Assembly: GCF_900105195.1 (NCBI RefSeq)
Contig: NZ_FNRX01000002.1
Location: 1,612,001 to 1,676,000, forward strand
DNA length: 64,000 nucleotides
Direction of reading: 5' to 3'
Source of the DNA: Rhodococcus pyridinivorans
GTDB lineage: Bacteria > Actinomycetota > Actinomycetes > Mycobacteriales > Mycobacteriaceae
Both the position numbers and the translations under genes were made by a program. Numbering within the stretch: the first letter of the stretch is position 1; each line of letters starts with the position of its first letter. Below the pieces are notes generated by a model. The model saw only the letters and a list, made by a program, of their open reading frames with translations, did not search any database and had not been told where the DNA came from. This document shows, in pieces, positions 53,944 through 62,451 of this stretch.

Positions 53944-54609
53944 ATGTCCGGAACTACGTTGACCCGCGCGCAGGTCGCGTCGATGATCGACCACACCCTC
54001 CTCAAGCCCGAAGCGTCCTCGCAGGACGTGCGGGCCCTCGTCGACGAAGCCGTCGAACTCGGCGTGTACGCGGTGTGCGTGTCGCCGTCGATGCTGCCCC
54101 TGCGGGCCGAGGGGGTCACGGTCGCGACGGTCGTCGGTTTCCCTTCCGGCAAGCACCATTCCCTCATCAAGGGCGCCGAGGCGCGACTCGCCGTCGACGA
54201 GGGCGCACGCGAGATCGACATGGTGATCGACGTGGGCGCAGCGGTGGCCGGCGACTACAACGCCGTCCTCGCCGACATCCTCACCGTGCGTGAAGCGATC
54301 GGTTTCGACCCTGTCCTCAAGGTCATCATCGAATCCGCGGTGCTCTCCGACGAGGCGATCGTCGAGGTGTGCCGCGCCGCGGAGAAGGCCGGGGCGAACT
54401 TCGTGAAGACCTCCACCGGTTTCCATCCCGCGGGTGGCGCCACCACCCACGCGGTCGCGCTCATGGCGGAGACGGTGGGCGGCAAGCTCGGCATCAAGGC
54501 GAGCGGCGGCATCCGCACCGCCGAGGACGCGGTCGCAATGATCGAGGCCGGAGCGACGCGACTCGGACTGTCCGGCAGCCGCGCGGTGCTGGACGGGCTC
54601 CAGAGCTGA
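53944..54609 (+). CDS. deoC: Deoxyribose-phosphate aldolase
   Basis: 221 residues. [20 protein letters not shown] and Schiff-base Lys in [18 protein letters not shown]. Splits 2-deoxyribose-5-phosphate into glyceraldehyde-3-phosphate and acetaldehyde in deoxynucleoside breakdown. In M. tuberculosis deoC (Rv0478) also sits near hbhA. Confidence 0.96.
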   Translation: MSGTTLTRAQVASMIDHTLLKPEASSQDVRALVDEAVELGVYAVCVSPSMLPLRAEGVTVATVVGFPSGKHHSLIKGAEARLAVDEGAREIDMVIDVGAAVAGDYNAVLADILTVREAIGFDPVLKVIIESAVLSDEAIVEVCRAAEKAGANFVKTSTGFHPAGGATTHAVALMAETVGGKLGIKASGGIRTAEDAVAMIEAGATRLGLSGSRAVLDGLQS

Positions 54610-54647
54610 CGACAGCTCTCGACGGTCTGCCGGACCGGCCTCCTCGC

Positions 54648-55400
54648 TCACGACAGGAGGCCGCAGCTGCCCTCCTGTTGTTGCTGCTGCTGTCCCTGCG
54701 GGGCCTCCGGCAGCACGAAGCGGCCACCCTCGAGGCGGAGATCGATACCGCTGTCGGTGACGTTCACCTCGGTGGCCTGCATACCTAGCGGGTACTGCTG
54801 CAGACCCGAGGTCAGGATCTCCACGACGCCGTCGACGAGGGCCGTCGGGAGCCCGATGCCGAGGATCGTCGCGTCGGTCGTCTCGACCGTCACCACACCG
54901 CCGTTCACCACCGGTCGCGCGGTGAACTCCGCGAGACCCTGGCCGCCGACCGTGAACGTCAGGGTGCCCGCGTTCTCGTCGGCCATGACATCGGTGACGA
55001 GGCCGCCGACCGACTGGCTCTGCACGGTCGCGAGGATCCCGGAGGTGGGCCACGAGACGTCAGCACTCGAGCTGCCGATGGTGCCGGCGCCCTCGGCGGA
55101 GTCGCGCAGGTCGACGTCGTTGACCTCGGCGTGCACCTGCATCTGCTGGGCCGGACCGAAGGCGGTGTCGTCGCTGTCGAGAGCAACCGAGGGAACCTGC
55201 CGGTCGAGCAGCTGGAGCAACACCGGCTTCCAGCTCAGGTCGACGTCGACTCCCGTGCCGAGCTCGCTCTCGAAGGACTGGGCGAGGCAGGCCGTCGCGC
55301 GGTTGCGGACGTAGACCTCCGCGCCCACCAGGACTGCGACCAGCGCCGCGACGAGAACGACGGCGATCGTGACGGTGCGGTTGCGCTTCCGTTGCGTCAT
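54648..55400 (-). CDS. DUF2993 (LmeA-like) membrane-anchored protein, Rv0479c position
   Basis: 250 residues. N-terminal TM (TIAVVLVAALVAVLVGAEVYVRN), then beta-rich domain with VDLSWKPVLLQLLDRQVPSVALDSDD. Ends with a Gln run (about 240) and GSCGLLS. LmeA-type proteins help build lipoarabinomannan. ATG at 55400 chosen; longer frame upstream has no TM-compatible start. Confidence 0.8.
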   Translation of the reverse strand: MTQRKRNRTVTIAVVLVAALVAVLVGAEVYVRNRATACLAQSFESELGTGVDVDLSWKPVLLQLLDRQVPSVALDSDDTAFGPAQQMQVHAEVNDVDLRDSAEGAGTIGSSSADVSWPTSGILATVQSQSVGGLVTDVMADENAGTLTFTVGGQGLAEFTARPVVNGGVVTVETTDATILGIGLPTALVDGVVEILTSGLQQYPLGMQATEVNVTDSGIDLRLEGGRFVLPEAPQGQQQQQQEGSCGLLS

Positions 55401-55504
55401 GGTCGCCGATTCTCCCGGACGACGCTGAGGATCGACTGAGCACACGGCCACAGGATGAGGAAAATATGTGAGGTGTACCACATTCTTCGGCTACGCTGGG
55501 CGCC

Positions 55505-56122
55505 ATGACAGGGTGGACGGATTCAGGTTACGACGCAACCGGGCGGGCCGATGCCGACGACTCGCTGCGGCGCCTCGCCGCCACACAAGCCGGGTTCTTC
55601 ACCGCACGCCAGGCCGTCGGTCACGGAATAGCAGCTCACGACTTCGCGGAACGCATCGAGGCGGGACTGTGGATCCGCGTCGAGACCGAACTGTTCCGCC
55701 TCAGCGACAGCCCACGGACGAAGTTCGACGAGTTCGCCCAATGGTGCACCTGGTACGAGGGGGAAGCGGTCGTCTCGCACCAGAGCGCCGCCGACCTGCA
55801 CGGCATGGGCCACCTGCAGCCCCGCTTCCTGCACCTGTCCACACCCGACCAGCGCACCGTGCCGAGCAACCGGCTCGCGCTGCATCACCGGACGCTGGCA
55901 GAGGAGGACTGCGAGGTCGTCGGGGCCTTCCGGATCACCACACCCGCCCGCACCGCGGTCGACCTCGCGGCCGGCGGCGTGTCCCAGGAAGTGCTCGACG
56001 AACTCGTCGGCGACGCGATCGCGCTCGGCCGGGTCGACTCCGACCAGCTGCACGCCGCCGTGGCGAACCAGCCGGCCGCGGTGGCCGACCGGATCGAGCT
56101 CGCGCTCCTCGCCGCGGGCTGA
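55505..56122 (+). CDS. AbiEi-antitoxin-like protein
   Basis: 205 residues. LRRLAATQAGFFTARQAVGHGIAAHDFAERIEAGLWIRVETELFRLS (wHTH, residues 20-65), EAVVSHQSAADLHGMG and TPARTAVDLAAGGVSQEVLDEL. No toxin gene beside it. Same family as the protein at 11250-12143 but without the nuclease-like end. Confidence 0.82.
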   Translation: MTGWTDSGYDATGRADADDSLRRLAATQAGFFTARQAVGHGIAAHDFAERIEAGLWIRVETELFRLSDSPRTKFDEFAQWCTWYEGEAVVSHQSAADLHGMGHLQPRFLHLSTPDQRTVPSNRLALHHRTLAEEDCEVVGAFRITTPARTAVDLAAGGVSQEVLDELVGDAIALGRVDSDQLHAAVANQPAAVADRIELALLAAG

Positions 56123-56157
56123 CCGACCGGAGCGAGGACGAACTCGGACAGACGGTC

Positions 56158-56967
56158 TCAGACCGCGACCAGCTCGGATGCGACGGATGTGCCGGCGGGC
56201 GCGACCGCGTCCCATGGCACCGTCAGCACGCAGTCACGCAGACGGCGGCGGGGCGGAGACACCGGGAAGCCCTGATCCCGCAGCAGCTCGAGCGTCGCCT
56301 TCCATCGGATCCGCGGCCCGAACGCCGCGTGCGGAGCGCTCGTCGCCCACGCCCGGTCGGCCGCGCGGAGCAGCGCGTGGATCGGCTCGCCCGGGACGTT
56401 CCGGTGGATCAGCGCCTTCGGCAGCCGTTCGGCGACGTCGGACGGTCTCTCCACGTGGAACGGGCTCCACGCCAGGGTCAGCGAACGGGGACCGTGCTCG
56501 TCGAGGAGCACCCAGGCGCAGCGCCGGCCCAGCTCGTCGCACGTGCCGTCGATGAGCAGGCCGCCGGAAGCGAGGCCGGAACGCAGGTGCGCCCACGCCG
56601 GTTCGACCGCCTCCTCCGGATACTGCCGGAGCACGTTGAAGGCCCGGACCAGGGTCGGACGCAGGCCCGCGAGCTCGAAGCCGCCCCGGGCGAACGCGAC
56701 ACCGTCGCGGCCCGGGACCACACGGTCCGGATCGATCTCGAGACCGACCACGCGCAGATCGCTGCGGACCCGACGCAGGCGCGCGGCGAGTTCGAGGGTC
56801 GTCACCGGCATGGCGCCGTAACCCAGATCGACCACCAGCGGGTCGGTGGCGTGCGTCAACGCCCTCATGATGTGGGGGTCGTGCATCGCCCAGCGGTCAC
56901 TGCGGCGCAGCCTGTTGATGCCGGTGGTGCCGCGCGTGACGACACCGACGGGTCCTCGATTGCGCAC
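56158..56967 (-). CDS. Class I SAM-dependent methyltransferase-like protein
   Basis: 269 residues. LVVDLGYGAMPVTTLELAARL near residue 44 is SAM motif I; VVGLEIDPDRV motif II. GTG start at 56967 (three bases past the DUF2505 stop). Conserved in mycolata next to murB; substrate unknown. Confidence 0.78.
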   Translation of the reverse strand: MRNRGPVGVVTRGTTGINRLRRSDRWAMHDPHIMRALTHATDPLVVDLGYGAMPVTTLELAARLRRVRSDLRVVGLEIDPDRVVPGRDGVAFARGGFELAGLRPTLVRAFNVLRQYPEEAVEPAWAHLRSGLASGGLLIDGTCDELGRRCAWVLLDEHGPRSLTLAWSPFHVERPSDVAERLPKALIHRNVPGEPIHALLRAADRAWATSAPHAAFGPRIRWKATLELLRDQGFPVSPPRRRLRDCVLTVPWDAVAPAGTSVASELVAV

Positions 56968-56970
56968 GCG

Positions 56971-57471
56971 CTACCGACCGGCGAGCCAGTCGGCGGTGAT
57001 GGCCGATTCGGTGCGGAACACGTCGACGAGATTGGTGAGGATGAGTTCTTCGAGTTTGCCGCCGACGAACGGAATGTGCACCTTGGCCTCGGAGGTGGTG
57101 CGGAGCGTGGCGCCATGGTCGTCGCCGAAGAGCTCCATCGTGCCCGTGAGGCTACCCGGACCGCCGGGGATCGAGGCCTGGTAGGTGCCGGTCGCGCCGT
57201 CGGTGAACGGCCCGTAGTTCTCCTTGCGCGTGATGACCATGTCCTTCTTGATCACCGTGCGGGCGATCTCCGGCAGGTCGGAACGCGGCAGGACGTGGTG
57301 CAACACCAGCGCGATGCCCGATTCGGAGACCGTGAACCCGCGGACGTGGTTCTCCGAGTACTTGCGCATCTCGGTCATCCGCGCTTCCCAGTGGGCGGGG
57401 TCGGCGAGAGCCTCGTACACCCGCTCCGGTGGATGAGGGAAGCGGGCGGAGTAGTCGATACGCCGTGCCAC
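56971..57471 (-). CDS. DUF2505 (SRPBCC-like) protein, first copy
   Basis: 166 residues. SARFPHPPERVYEALADPAHWEARMTEM at start; VHIPFVGGKLEELILTNLVDVFRTES near the end. GTG start. Coupled by position to the methyltransferase downstream. Its paralogue lies 75 bases upstream. Confidence 0.85.
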   Translation of the reverse strand: MARRIDYSARFPHPPERVYEALADPAHWEARMTEMRKYSENHVRGFTVSESGIALVLHHVLPRSDLPEIARTVIKKDMVITRKENYGPFTDGATGTYQASIPGGPGSLTGTMELFGDDHGATLRTTSEAKVHIPFVGGKLEELILTNLVDVFRTESAITADWLAGR

Positions 57472-57546
57472 GACCGGCCAGGTTACCGCGCCGGACGGCC
57501 TGCCCGGAAATCGCGACCGGCCACGGAGAGCTCAGCGGGGGTGCGA

Positions 57547-58056
57547 TCAGGCCGAGTGGTCCCCGTTCAACCACTGCTCGGTGAAGGTGCGCTCCGCGTC
57601 GAACAGCTCGACGAGCTGCTCGACGATCATGCCCTCGATCTTGGAACCGAGGAACGGGATCTTCACCTCGACGGTCCCACCGATGACGACGGACGAACCC
57701 GCCCCGTCGGTGATGAGGGTCATCCCACCGGTGACCTCGCCGGGCATGCCGTCGACGTGCGCCGAGAACCTGCCCTCGGCGCGACCGCCTGCGAACGCGC
57801 CCCATGCCTCGTGACGCCGGATGACGAGATCGCCCGGGCGGAGGCTCGTCACCATGCTCGGCAGGTGCTCGGCCGGGATGGCCTGATGGAGGTCGAGCTC
57901 GATCGTGCCGTCACCGGAGTCGGCGCGTTCGACCGCCGCACCCGGGCCCCCGACCTCACTCAGCCGGGTCTGCCAGTACTGCGGATCGACGAACGCCGCG
58001 TGGACCGCAGCAGGCGGGGACGAGTAGTTCGCAGTGTGGTCGATAGGGCTGCCCAT
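57547..58056 (-). CDS. DUF2505 protein, second copy, Rv0481c-like
   Basis: 169 residues. ANYSSPPAAVHAAFVDPQYWQTRLSEVGG at start; VKIPFLGSKIEGMIVEQLVELFDAERTFTEQWL at the end, matching the other copy. ATG at 58056 selected. Divergent from murB. Confidence 0.85.
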   Translation of the reverse strand: MGSPIDHTANYSSPPAAVHAAFVDPQYWQTRLSEVGGPGAAVERADSGDGTIELDLHQAIPAEHLPSMVTSLRPGDLVIRRHEAWGAFAGGRAEGRFSAHVDGMPGEVTGGMTLITDGAGSSVVIGGTVEVKIPFLGSKIEGMIVEQLVELFDAERTFTEQWLNGDHSA

Positions 58057-58079
58057 ACGGGGCACGCTACCGTTTGCTG

Positions 58080-59174
58080 GTGCTTGATCCACGTACCAGG
58101 GCCCGGCTCGTCGAAACGGGAGCCACGGTGTCCGAGCAGGTGTCGCTGTCGGAATTCACGACCCTCCGGCTCGGTGGCCCCGCCCGGTATCTCGTCGAAT
58201 GCACGTCCACCGCGTCGTTGATCGAGGTCGTGCGCCTGCTCGACGAGCAGGAAGTGCATCTGCTGCTCCTCGCGGGTGGCTCCAACCTCGTGATCGGCGA
58301 CGACGGCTTCGACGGCGTGGTGGTGCGTGTCGCGACCACCGGTGTCGACCTCCGCGACGACCATGTCCGGGTGGACGCGGGAGCCGAATGGGACGCCGTC
58401 GTCGCGGTCACCGTGGAGGCCGGCCTCGGCGGCCTCGAATGCCTGTCGGGCATCCCCGGCTCCACGGGAGCGACGCCGGTGCAGAACGTCGGCGCGTACG
58501 GCGTCGAGGTGGGCTCGATCCTGCGTCGCGTCCGCCTGTTCGACCGCGCCACCGGCCAGGACTCGTGGGCCGGCCCCGAGGCACTCGGTCTCGGCTACCG
58601 GACCAGCATCCTCAAGCACACCGACGCAGCGGTCGTCCTCGAGGTGGAACTGGACGTGCGGAGCGACGGTTCGTCCGCACCCCTCGCATACCGGGAGCTC
58701 GCTGTCGCGCTGGGTGCGGAGGAGGGCGAGCGCCGGCCGGCGGCGCAGGTACGCCAGCACGTGCTCGCGTTGCGCCGCAGCAAGGGCATGGTGCTCGACG
58801 CCGACGACCATGACACCTGGAGCGCCGGATCGTTCTTCACGAATCCCGTCGTCCCCGACGACCGCCTGCCGCAGGTGCTCGCGGCCATCGCGGCGAAGGT
58901 GGGGGAGGACGTGCGCATCCCGCAGTTCCCCGCGGACGGCGGCACCAAACTGTCGGCCGGATGGCTCATCGAGCGGGCCGGTTTCGTGAAGGGTTTCCCC
59001 GGCGCCGACGCACCGGCGCGGTTGTCGACGAAGCACACGCTGGCGCTCACCAACAGGGGAGCGGCATCGGCCGCGGACCTCGTGGCGCTGGCGCGGACGG
59101 TGCGCGACGGCGTCGAGGACGCCTTCGGGGTCCGTCTGCATCCCGAACCCGTCACCGTGAACTGCGTGATCTGA
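58080..59174 (+). CDS. murB: UDP-N-acetylenolpyruvoylglucosamine reductase
   Basis: 364 residues. FAD/substrate motifs FTTLRLGGPARYLVE, LLLAGGSNLVIGDDGFDG, GIPGSTGATPVQNVGAYG, GYRTSILK and AGSFFTNPVV (catalytic Ser). Second step of peptidoglycan precursor synthesis. Start uncertain: TTG 58074, GTG 58080 (chosen) or GTG 58128. In the 143 bases before the next gene I see no gene; M. tuberculosis has lprQ here. Confidence 0.95.
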   Translation: MLDPRTRARLVETGATVSEQVSLSEFTTLRLGGPARYLVECTSTASLIEVVRLLDEQEVHLLLLAGGSNLVIGDDGFDGVVVRVATTGVDLRDDHVRVDAGAEWDAVVAVTVEAGLGGLECLSGIPGSTGATPVQNVGAYGVEVGSILRRVRLFDRATGQDSWAGPEALGLGYRTSILKHTDAAVVLEVELDVRSDGSSAPLAYRELAVALGAEEGERRPAAQVRQHVLALRRSKGMVLDADDHDTWSAGSFFTNPVVPDDRLPQVLAAIAAKVGEDVRIPQFPADGGTKLSAGWLIERAGFVKGFPGADAPARLSTKHTLALTNRGAASAADLVALARTVRDGVEDAFGVRLHPEPVTVNCVI

Positions 59175-59317
59175 CGGACGGCCCGCCCGTCGCCCCCGGT
59201 CGAACACCCCGAAGGCGGTGGCGGGATCGAAGACCAGCTCCCGCCCACCCACGGTGACCGTGACAGTACCGACGGGGGTGGGCGCGACCGCCTCGCCGCG
59301 CCCACCACCGCGGTGGG

Positions 59318-60067
59318 TCAGTCGGTGACGCGGTGGAACCGGCCGGCATTGGCCTGGTCGCGCGGCTTGACGATGATCTGGTCGAGGTTGACATGCGACG
59401 GCCGCGACGCGACGAAGCCGATGATGTCGGCGATGTCCTGGGCGACGAGCGGGGTGATGCCCTCGTACACCTTGTCGGCCCGATCCTTGTCGCCCTCGAA
59501 GCGCACCAGCGAGAACTCGGTCTCGACCGCGCCCGGCGCGACTTCGGTGAGGCGGACGGGCTGTCCGAGCAGTTCGCCGCGCAGCGTGCGGTGCAGCACG
59601 GCCTGCGCGTGCTTCGCCGAGGTGTAGCCGGCGCCGTTGTCGTAGGCCTCGAAGGCCGCGACCGAGGTGATGGTGACGATCAGGCCGTCGCCCGAGGCGA
59701 TGAGCTTGGGGATCAGCGCCTTGGTGATGCGCATGGTGCCGATGACGTTGGTCTCCCACATCCAGCGCCAGTCGTCCTCGACGGCCTCGGCCACCGGTGC
59801 GAGTCCCTTGGCGCCACCGGCGTTGTTGACCAGCACGTCGACCCGCGGTAGCACCGTGGTGAAAGCGTCGACCGAATCCTCGTCGGTGACGTCGAGCTCG
59901 AGCGCGGTACCGCCGATCTCGTCGGCGAGCTTCTGCAGGCGGTCGAGGCGGCGTGCGCCCACCACGACGTGGAAGCCCTGTGCGGCGAGCGTGCGGGCGG
60001 TCGCCTCGCCGATTCCGGAGGAGGCTCCGGTGACGACGGCGACGCGGGAATCGGGAGAGATGCTCAT
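59318..60067 (-). CDS. Short-chain dehydrogenase/reductase, Rv0484c-like
   Basis: 249 residues. VVTGASSGIGEATARTLAAQGFHVVVGARR, NNAGG, YTSAKHAQ (YxxxK). Classical SDR; NADP preference suggested by the Arg pair after beta-2. Orthologous by position to Rv0484c between murB and the ROK regulator. Confidence 0.9.
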   Translation of the reverse strand: MSISPDSRVAVVTGASSGIGEATARTLAAQGFHVVVGARRLDRLQKLADEIGGTALELDVTDEDSVDAFTTVLPRVDVLVNNAGGAKGLAPVAEAVEDDWRWMWETNVIGTMRITKALIPKLIASGDGLIVTITSVAAFEAYDNGAGYTSAKHAQAVLHRTLRGELLGQPVRLTEVAPGAVETEFSLVRFEGDKDRADKVYEGITPLVAQDIADIIGFVASRPSHVNLDQIIVKPRDQANAGRFHRVTD

Positions 60068-60150
60068 GGGGGCAATCGTAGTGTCGGGCACCGGATGCCG
60101 CCGCACGTCCCGGCCTGCGAAGTCCTTTCCGTGCGGCTACCCTGCGGCGT

Positions 60151-60828
60151 ATGACCACCACCCGCGGTCGATACAGTTCGGGCGAACAGACCCGGATCCG
60201 GCTCGTCGAAGCTGCCGAGCGGCTCTTCGCCCGCAGTGGATACGACGGGGTCACCCTCGCCGACATCCGCAAGGCCGCCGGACAGCACAACTCGTCGGTG
60301 GTCGGTTATTACTTCGGCACCAAGGAGGGGTTGCTCGAGGCGGTCTTCTCCCACCGGTTGCCCGCCCTGAACTCCCAGCGGGAATCGCTCCTCGCCGAGA
60401 TGCTGCGGACGCGGGAGACCCTCTCGGTCCGCGACCTGCTGTGGGTGATCATCCGCCCCCTGGCCGGCACGCTCGGCCGCAACAACCACTACGTCGCCTT
60501 CCTCGACCGGCTGTCGAACCACGACCGGTTCGCCGAGTGCTTCCGCGTCACCGGACCGACGGGAACCGAGAGCGGCCGCCGGTCCGACACCGCGCTACGG
60601 ACCCTGCTCGGGCCGTTGCCCGACGATATCGCCGGGCAGCGTCTGCGGCTGGTCTACTCCGGCACCGTCGGTGCGCTGGCGCGGTGTCACCGTGCAGGCG
60701 AATCACCCACCACGGCAGAACTCGCCGCACTCGTCGACGCGTGGGAGGCGTTGCTGCTCGCCCCGGTGTCGGCGGAGACCGCGCACGCACGCGGGGACGT
60801 GCAGGAAGATTTCCCACCGGATCGGTGA
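60151..60828 (+). CDS. TetR-family transcriptional regulator
   Basis: 225 residues. HTH 15-60: RIRLVEAAERLFARSGYDGVTLADIRKAAGQHNSSVVGYYFGTKEGLL. Divergent from the SDR gene 83 bases away, which is a probable target. Confidence 0.9.
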   Translation: MTTTRGRYSSGEQTRIRLVEAAERLFARSGYDGVTLADIRKAAGQHNSSVVGYYFGTKEGLLEAVFSHRLPALNSQRESLLAEMLRTRETLSVRDLLWVIIRPLAGTLGRNNHYVAFLDRLSNHDRFAECFRVTGPTGTESGRRSDTALRTLLGPLPDDIAGQRLRLVYSGTVGALARCHRAGESPTTAELAALVDAWEALLLAPVSAETAHARGDVQEDFPPDR

Positions 60829-60831
60829 GGA

Positions 60832-60859
60832 TTGGACACGACGCGGTTCGGGCGATAGT
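60832..60859 (+). promoter_or_regulatory. Promoter of the Cys-rich leader
   Basis: -35 TTGGAC (60832-60837), 16 bases, -10 GATAGT (60854-60859), nine bases before the leader ATG: a leaderless start. Confidence 0.6.
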
Positions 60860-60868
60860 TTGAGCGAC

Positions 60869-60976
60869 ATGTCAGTCGGCCACGCCTCCGCACTGCGGGT
60901 CACCTATGTGACCGCCGCGCTGGGATCACGGCTGCCTCTGGCGCGCGAACTCTGTTGTCGCTGCTGCGGAAAGTAA
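60869..60976 (+). CDS. Cys-rich leader peptide upstream of the ROK regulator
   Basis: 35-residue ORF ending in ELCCRCCGK with four Cys in five positions, then TAA. It begins at an ATG nine bases past a -10 box. Leaderless polycysteine ORFs act as cysteine-responsive attenuators in mycobacteria. The hairpin TGCGGA-N7-TCCGCA (60965-60983) overlaps its last codons and could be replaced by pairing with 61041-61048. Confidence 0.65.
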   Translation: MSVGHASALRVTYVTAALGSRLPLARELCCRCCGK

Positions 60977-61048
60977 CTCCGCACCGATCCCGCCCTCGTT
61001 GTGCGGGTCCGTCTCCGATCATGTTCTCCACGTCGGGGTCTCGGTGCG
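60965..61048 (+). promoter_or_regulatory. Possible attenuator with alternative hairpins
   Basis: TGCGGA (60965-60970) can pair with TCCGCA (60978-60983). CGCACCGA (60980-60987), which overlaps that arm, can instead pair with TCGGTGCG (61041-61048). Ribosome stalling on the Cys codons would favour the second. Confidence 0.45.
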
Positions 61049-61110
61049 TCGATCGTCTCCCGCCCGTTCTCCGGTCATCACGTCCGGATCAGCAGCCAAG
61101 GATCAGCGCC

Positions 61111-62436
61111 GTGTCGGTTCCCACTCTCTCGCCGTCCGTTTCCCTTCCCTCGCGGTCGTCCGCGCCCCGTCGCGCCGCCGGTTCCGCCGTCCGTGGATCC
61201 ACGCGTGCGACGGTCGTCCGTCCCCGCACCTCCCGTGTGTCGAGCCCCGTCAGGATCGTTCCGCCGGACCTGCGTATCGCCGACGGCACCGGGGCGTCGG
61301 TCTTCCGTGTCGCCGCCAACCGTGGCCCCGTCTCGCGCGACGTGATCGCCAAGGTCACCGGTGCGAGCATCGCCACCGTCAATCGTCAGGTGTCGGCCCT
61401 GCTCTCGGCAGGTCTGCTGCGTGAGCGCGCCGACCTGACCGAACCCGGCGCGGTCGGCCGGCCGCGTGTTCCCGTCGAGGTCGACCACGAGCGGTACCTG
61501 ACGGTCGGCATTCACATCGGTGCCGTCACCACCGGCATCGTCGCCAGCGACCTGCGCGGTCGCATCATCGGCGCCGTCGAGGTCCCCACGCCGACCGGCG
61601 ACCAGGACGCCGCGCTCGCGTCGATCACCGCGAGCGCCAAGGCCTTCGTCGGGCGGTGGCACCGCCGCGCCCCGTTGTGGGTCGGCGTCGCACTCGGCGG
61701 GCGGGTGGACTCGAACACCGCCGTCGTCACGCACCCGCGACTCGGCTGGGTCGACGCCCGGGTCGGCGCGATCGTCGGTGGCGGTATGGGGCTTCCGGTC
61801 TCGGTGGCCGCGCACGTCGAGGCGATGGCCGCCTCCGAACTGCTCCTCACCCCTGATCGCGACGCCCCCGAGGCCAAGGGCACCGGCCTGTACTTCTACG
61901 TTCGTGAGACGGCCGGTGTGGCAATCACTTTCGAGGGCAAGGTGCACACCCCTGCCGGCGGTCCGGGTTCGGTGACGCATTTCCCCACCGGTTCGTCGAC
62001 CCGGTGCTCGTGCGGCGGCACGGGTTGCCTCGAGGCGACGGTGAGCGATCGGGCGGTCGTGCAGCGCGCGGTGGCCGAGGGCATCCTCGCCGACGGCGAC
62101 AACACCATTCAGTCGCTCTACCGCCTCGCGCGCGGCGGTTCCGAGGCCGCCCACGGTCTGCTCGTCGATCGGGCCACCGTGCTCGGCCGCACCGTCGGAA
62201 TGCTGCGCGACCTGTTCAATCCCGACCGTGTGATTCTCGGCGGACAGGCCTTCACCGAGTACCCGGCCGCGGTTCCGCACGTCGCCCGCGCGTTCGCCGC
62301 GTCGACCACCCTGCCGCGCAAGGACATCCGCATCACCGGCTTCGGCAACCGGGTGCAGGCCCACGCCGCGGGTGTCGTCTCGCTCAGCTCGTTGTTCTCG
62401 GATCCGATCGCGGCGATGAAGCGCACCGAACTCTGA
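61111..62436 (+). CDS. ROK-family regulator, Rv0485-like
   Basis: 441 residues. N-terminal winged HTH (GPVSRDVIAKVTGASIATVNRQVSALLSAGLL, about residues 70-105), then ROK domain with GVALGGRVD and the zinc motif CSCGGTGCLEA near residue 300. Start GTG at 61111 gives a length close to Rv0485; the first 50 residues are low-complexity. Preceded by the Cys-rich leader. M. tuberculosis Rv0485 regulates PE/PPE genes; here the target is unknown. Confidence 0.88.
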   Translation: MSVPTLSPSVSLPSRSSAPRRAAGSAVRGSTRATVVRPRTSRVSSPVRIVPPDLRIADGTGASVFRVAANRGPVSRDVIAKVTGASIATVNRQVSALLSAGLLRERADLTEPGAVGRPRVPVEVDHERYLTVGIHIGAVTTGIVASDLRGRIIGAVEVPTPTGDQDAALASITASAKAFVGRWHRRAPLWVGVALGGRVDSNTAVVTHPRLGWVDARVGAIVGGGMGLPVSVAAHVEAMAASELLLTPDRDAPEAKGTGLYFYVRETAGVAITFEGKVHTPAGGPGSVTHFPTGSSTRCSCGGTGCLEATVSDRAVVQRAVAEGILADGDNTIQSLYRLARGGSEAAHGLLVDRATVLGRTVGMLRDLFNPDRVILGGQAFTEYPAAVPHVARAFAASTTLPRKDIRITGFGNRVQAHAAGVVSLSSLFSDPIAAMKRTEL

Positions 62437-62451
62437 GCGATCCCGTCGGAT

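Noticed and set aside
55468-58221. 917-codon plus-strand frame across four genes
   Set aside because: Runs through an AbiEi-like gene, a methyltransferase and two DUF2505 genes with real products on other frames or strand.
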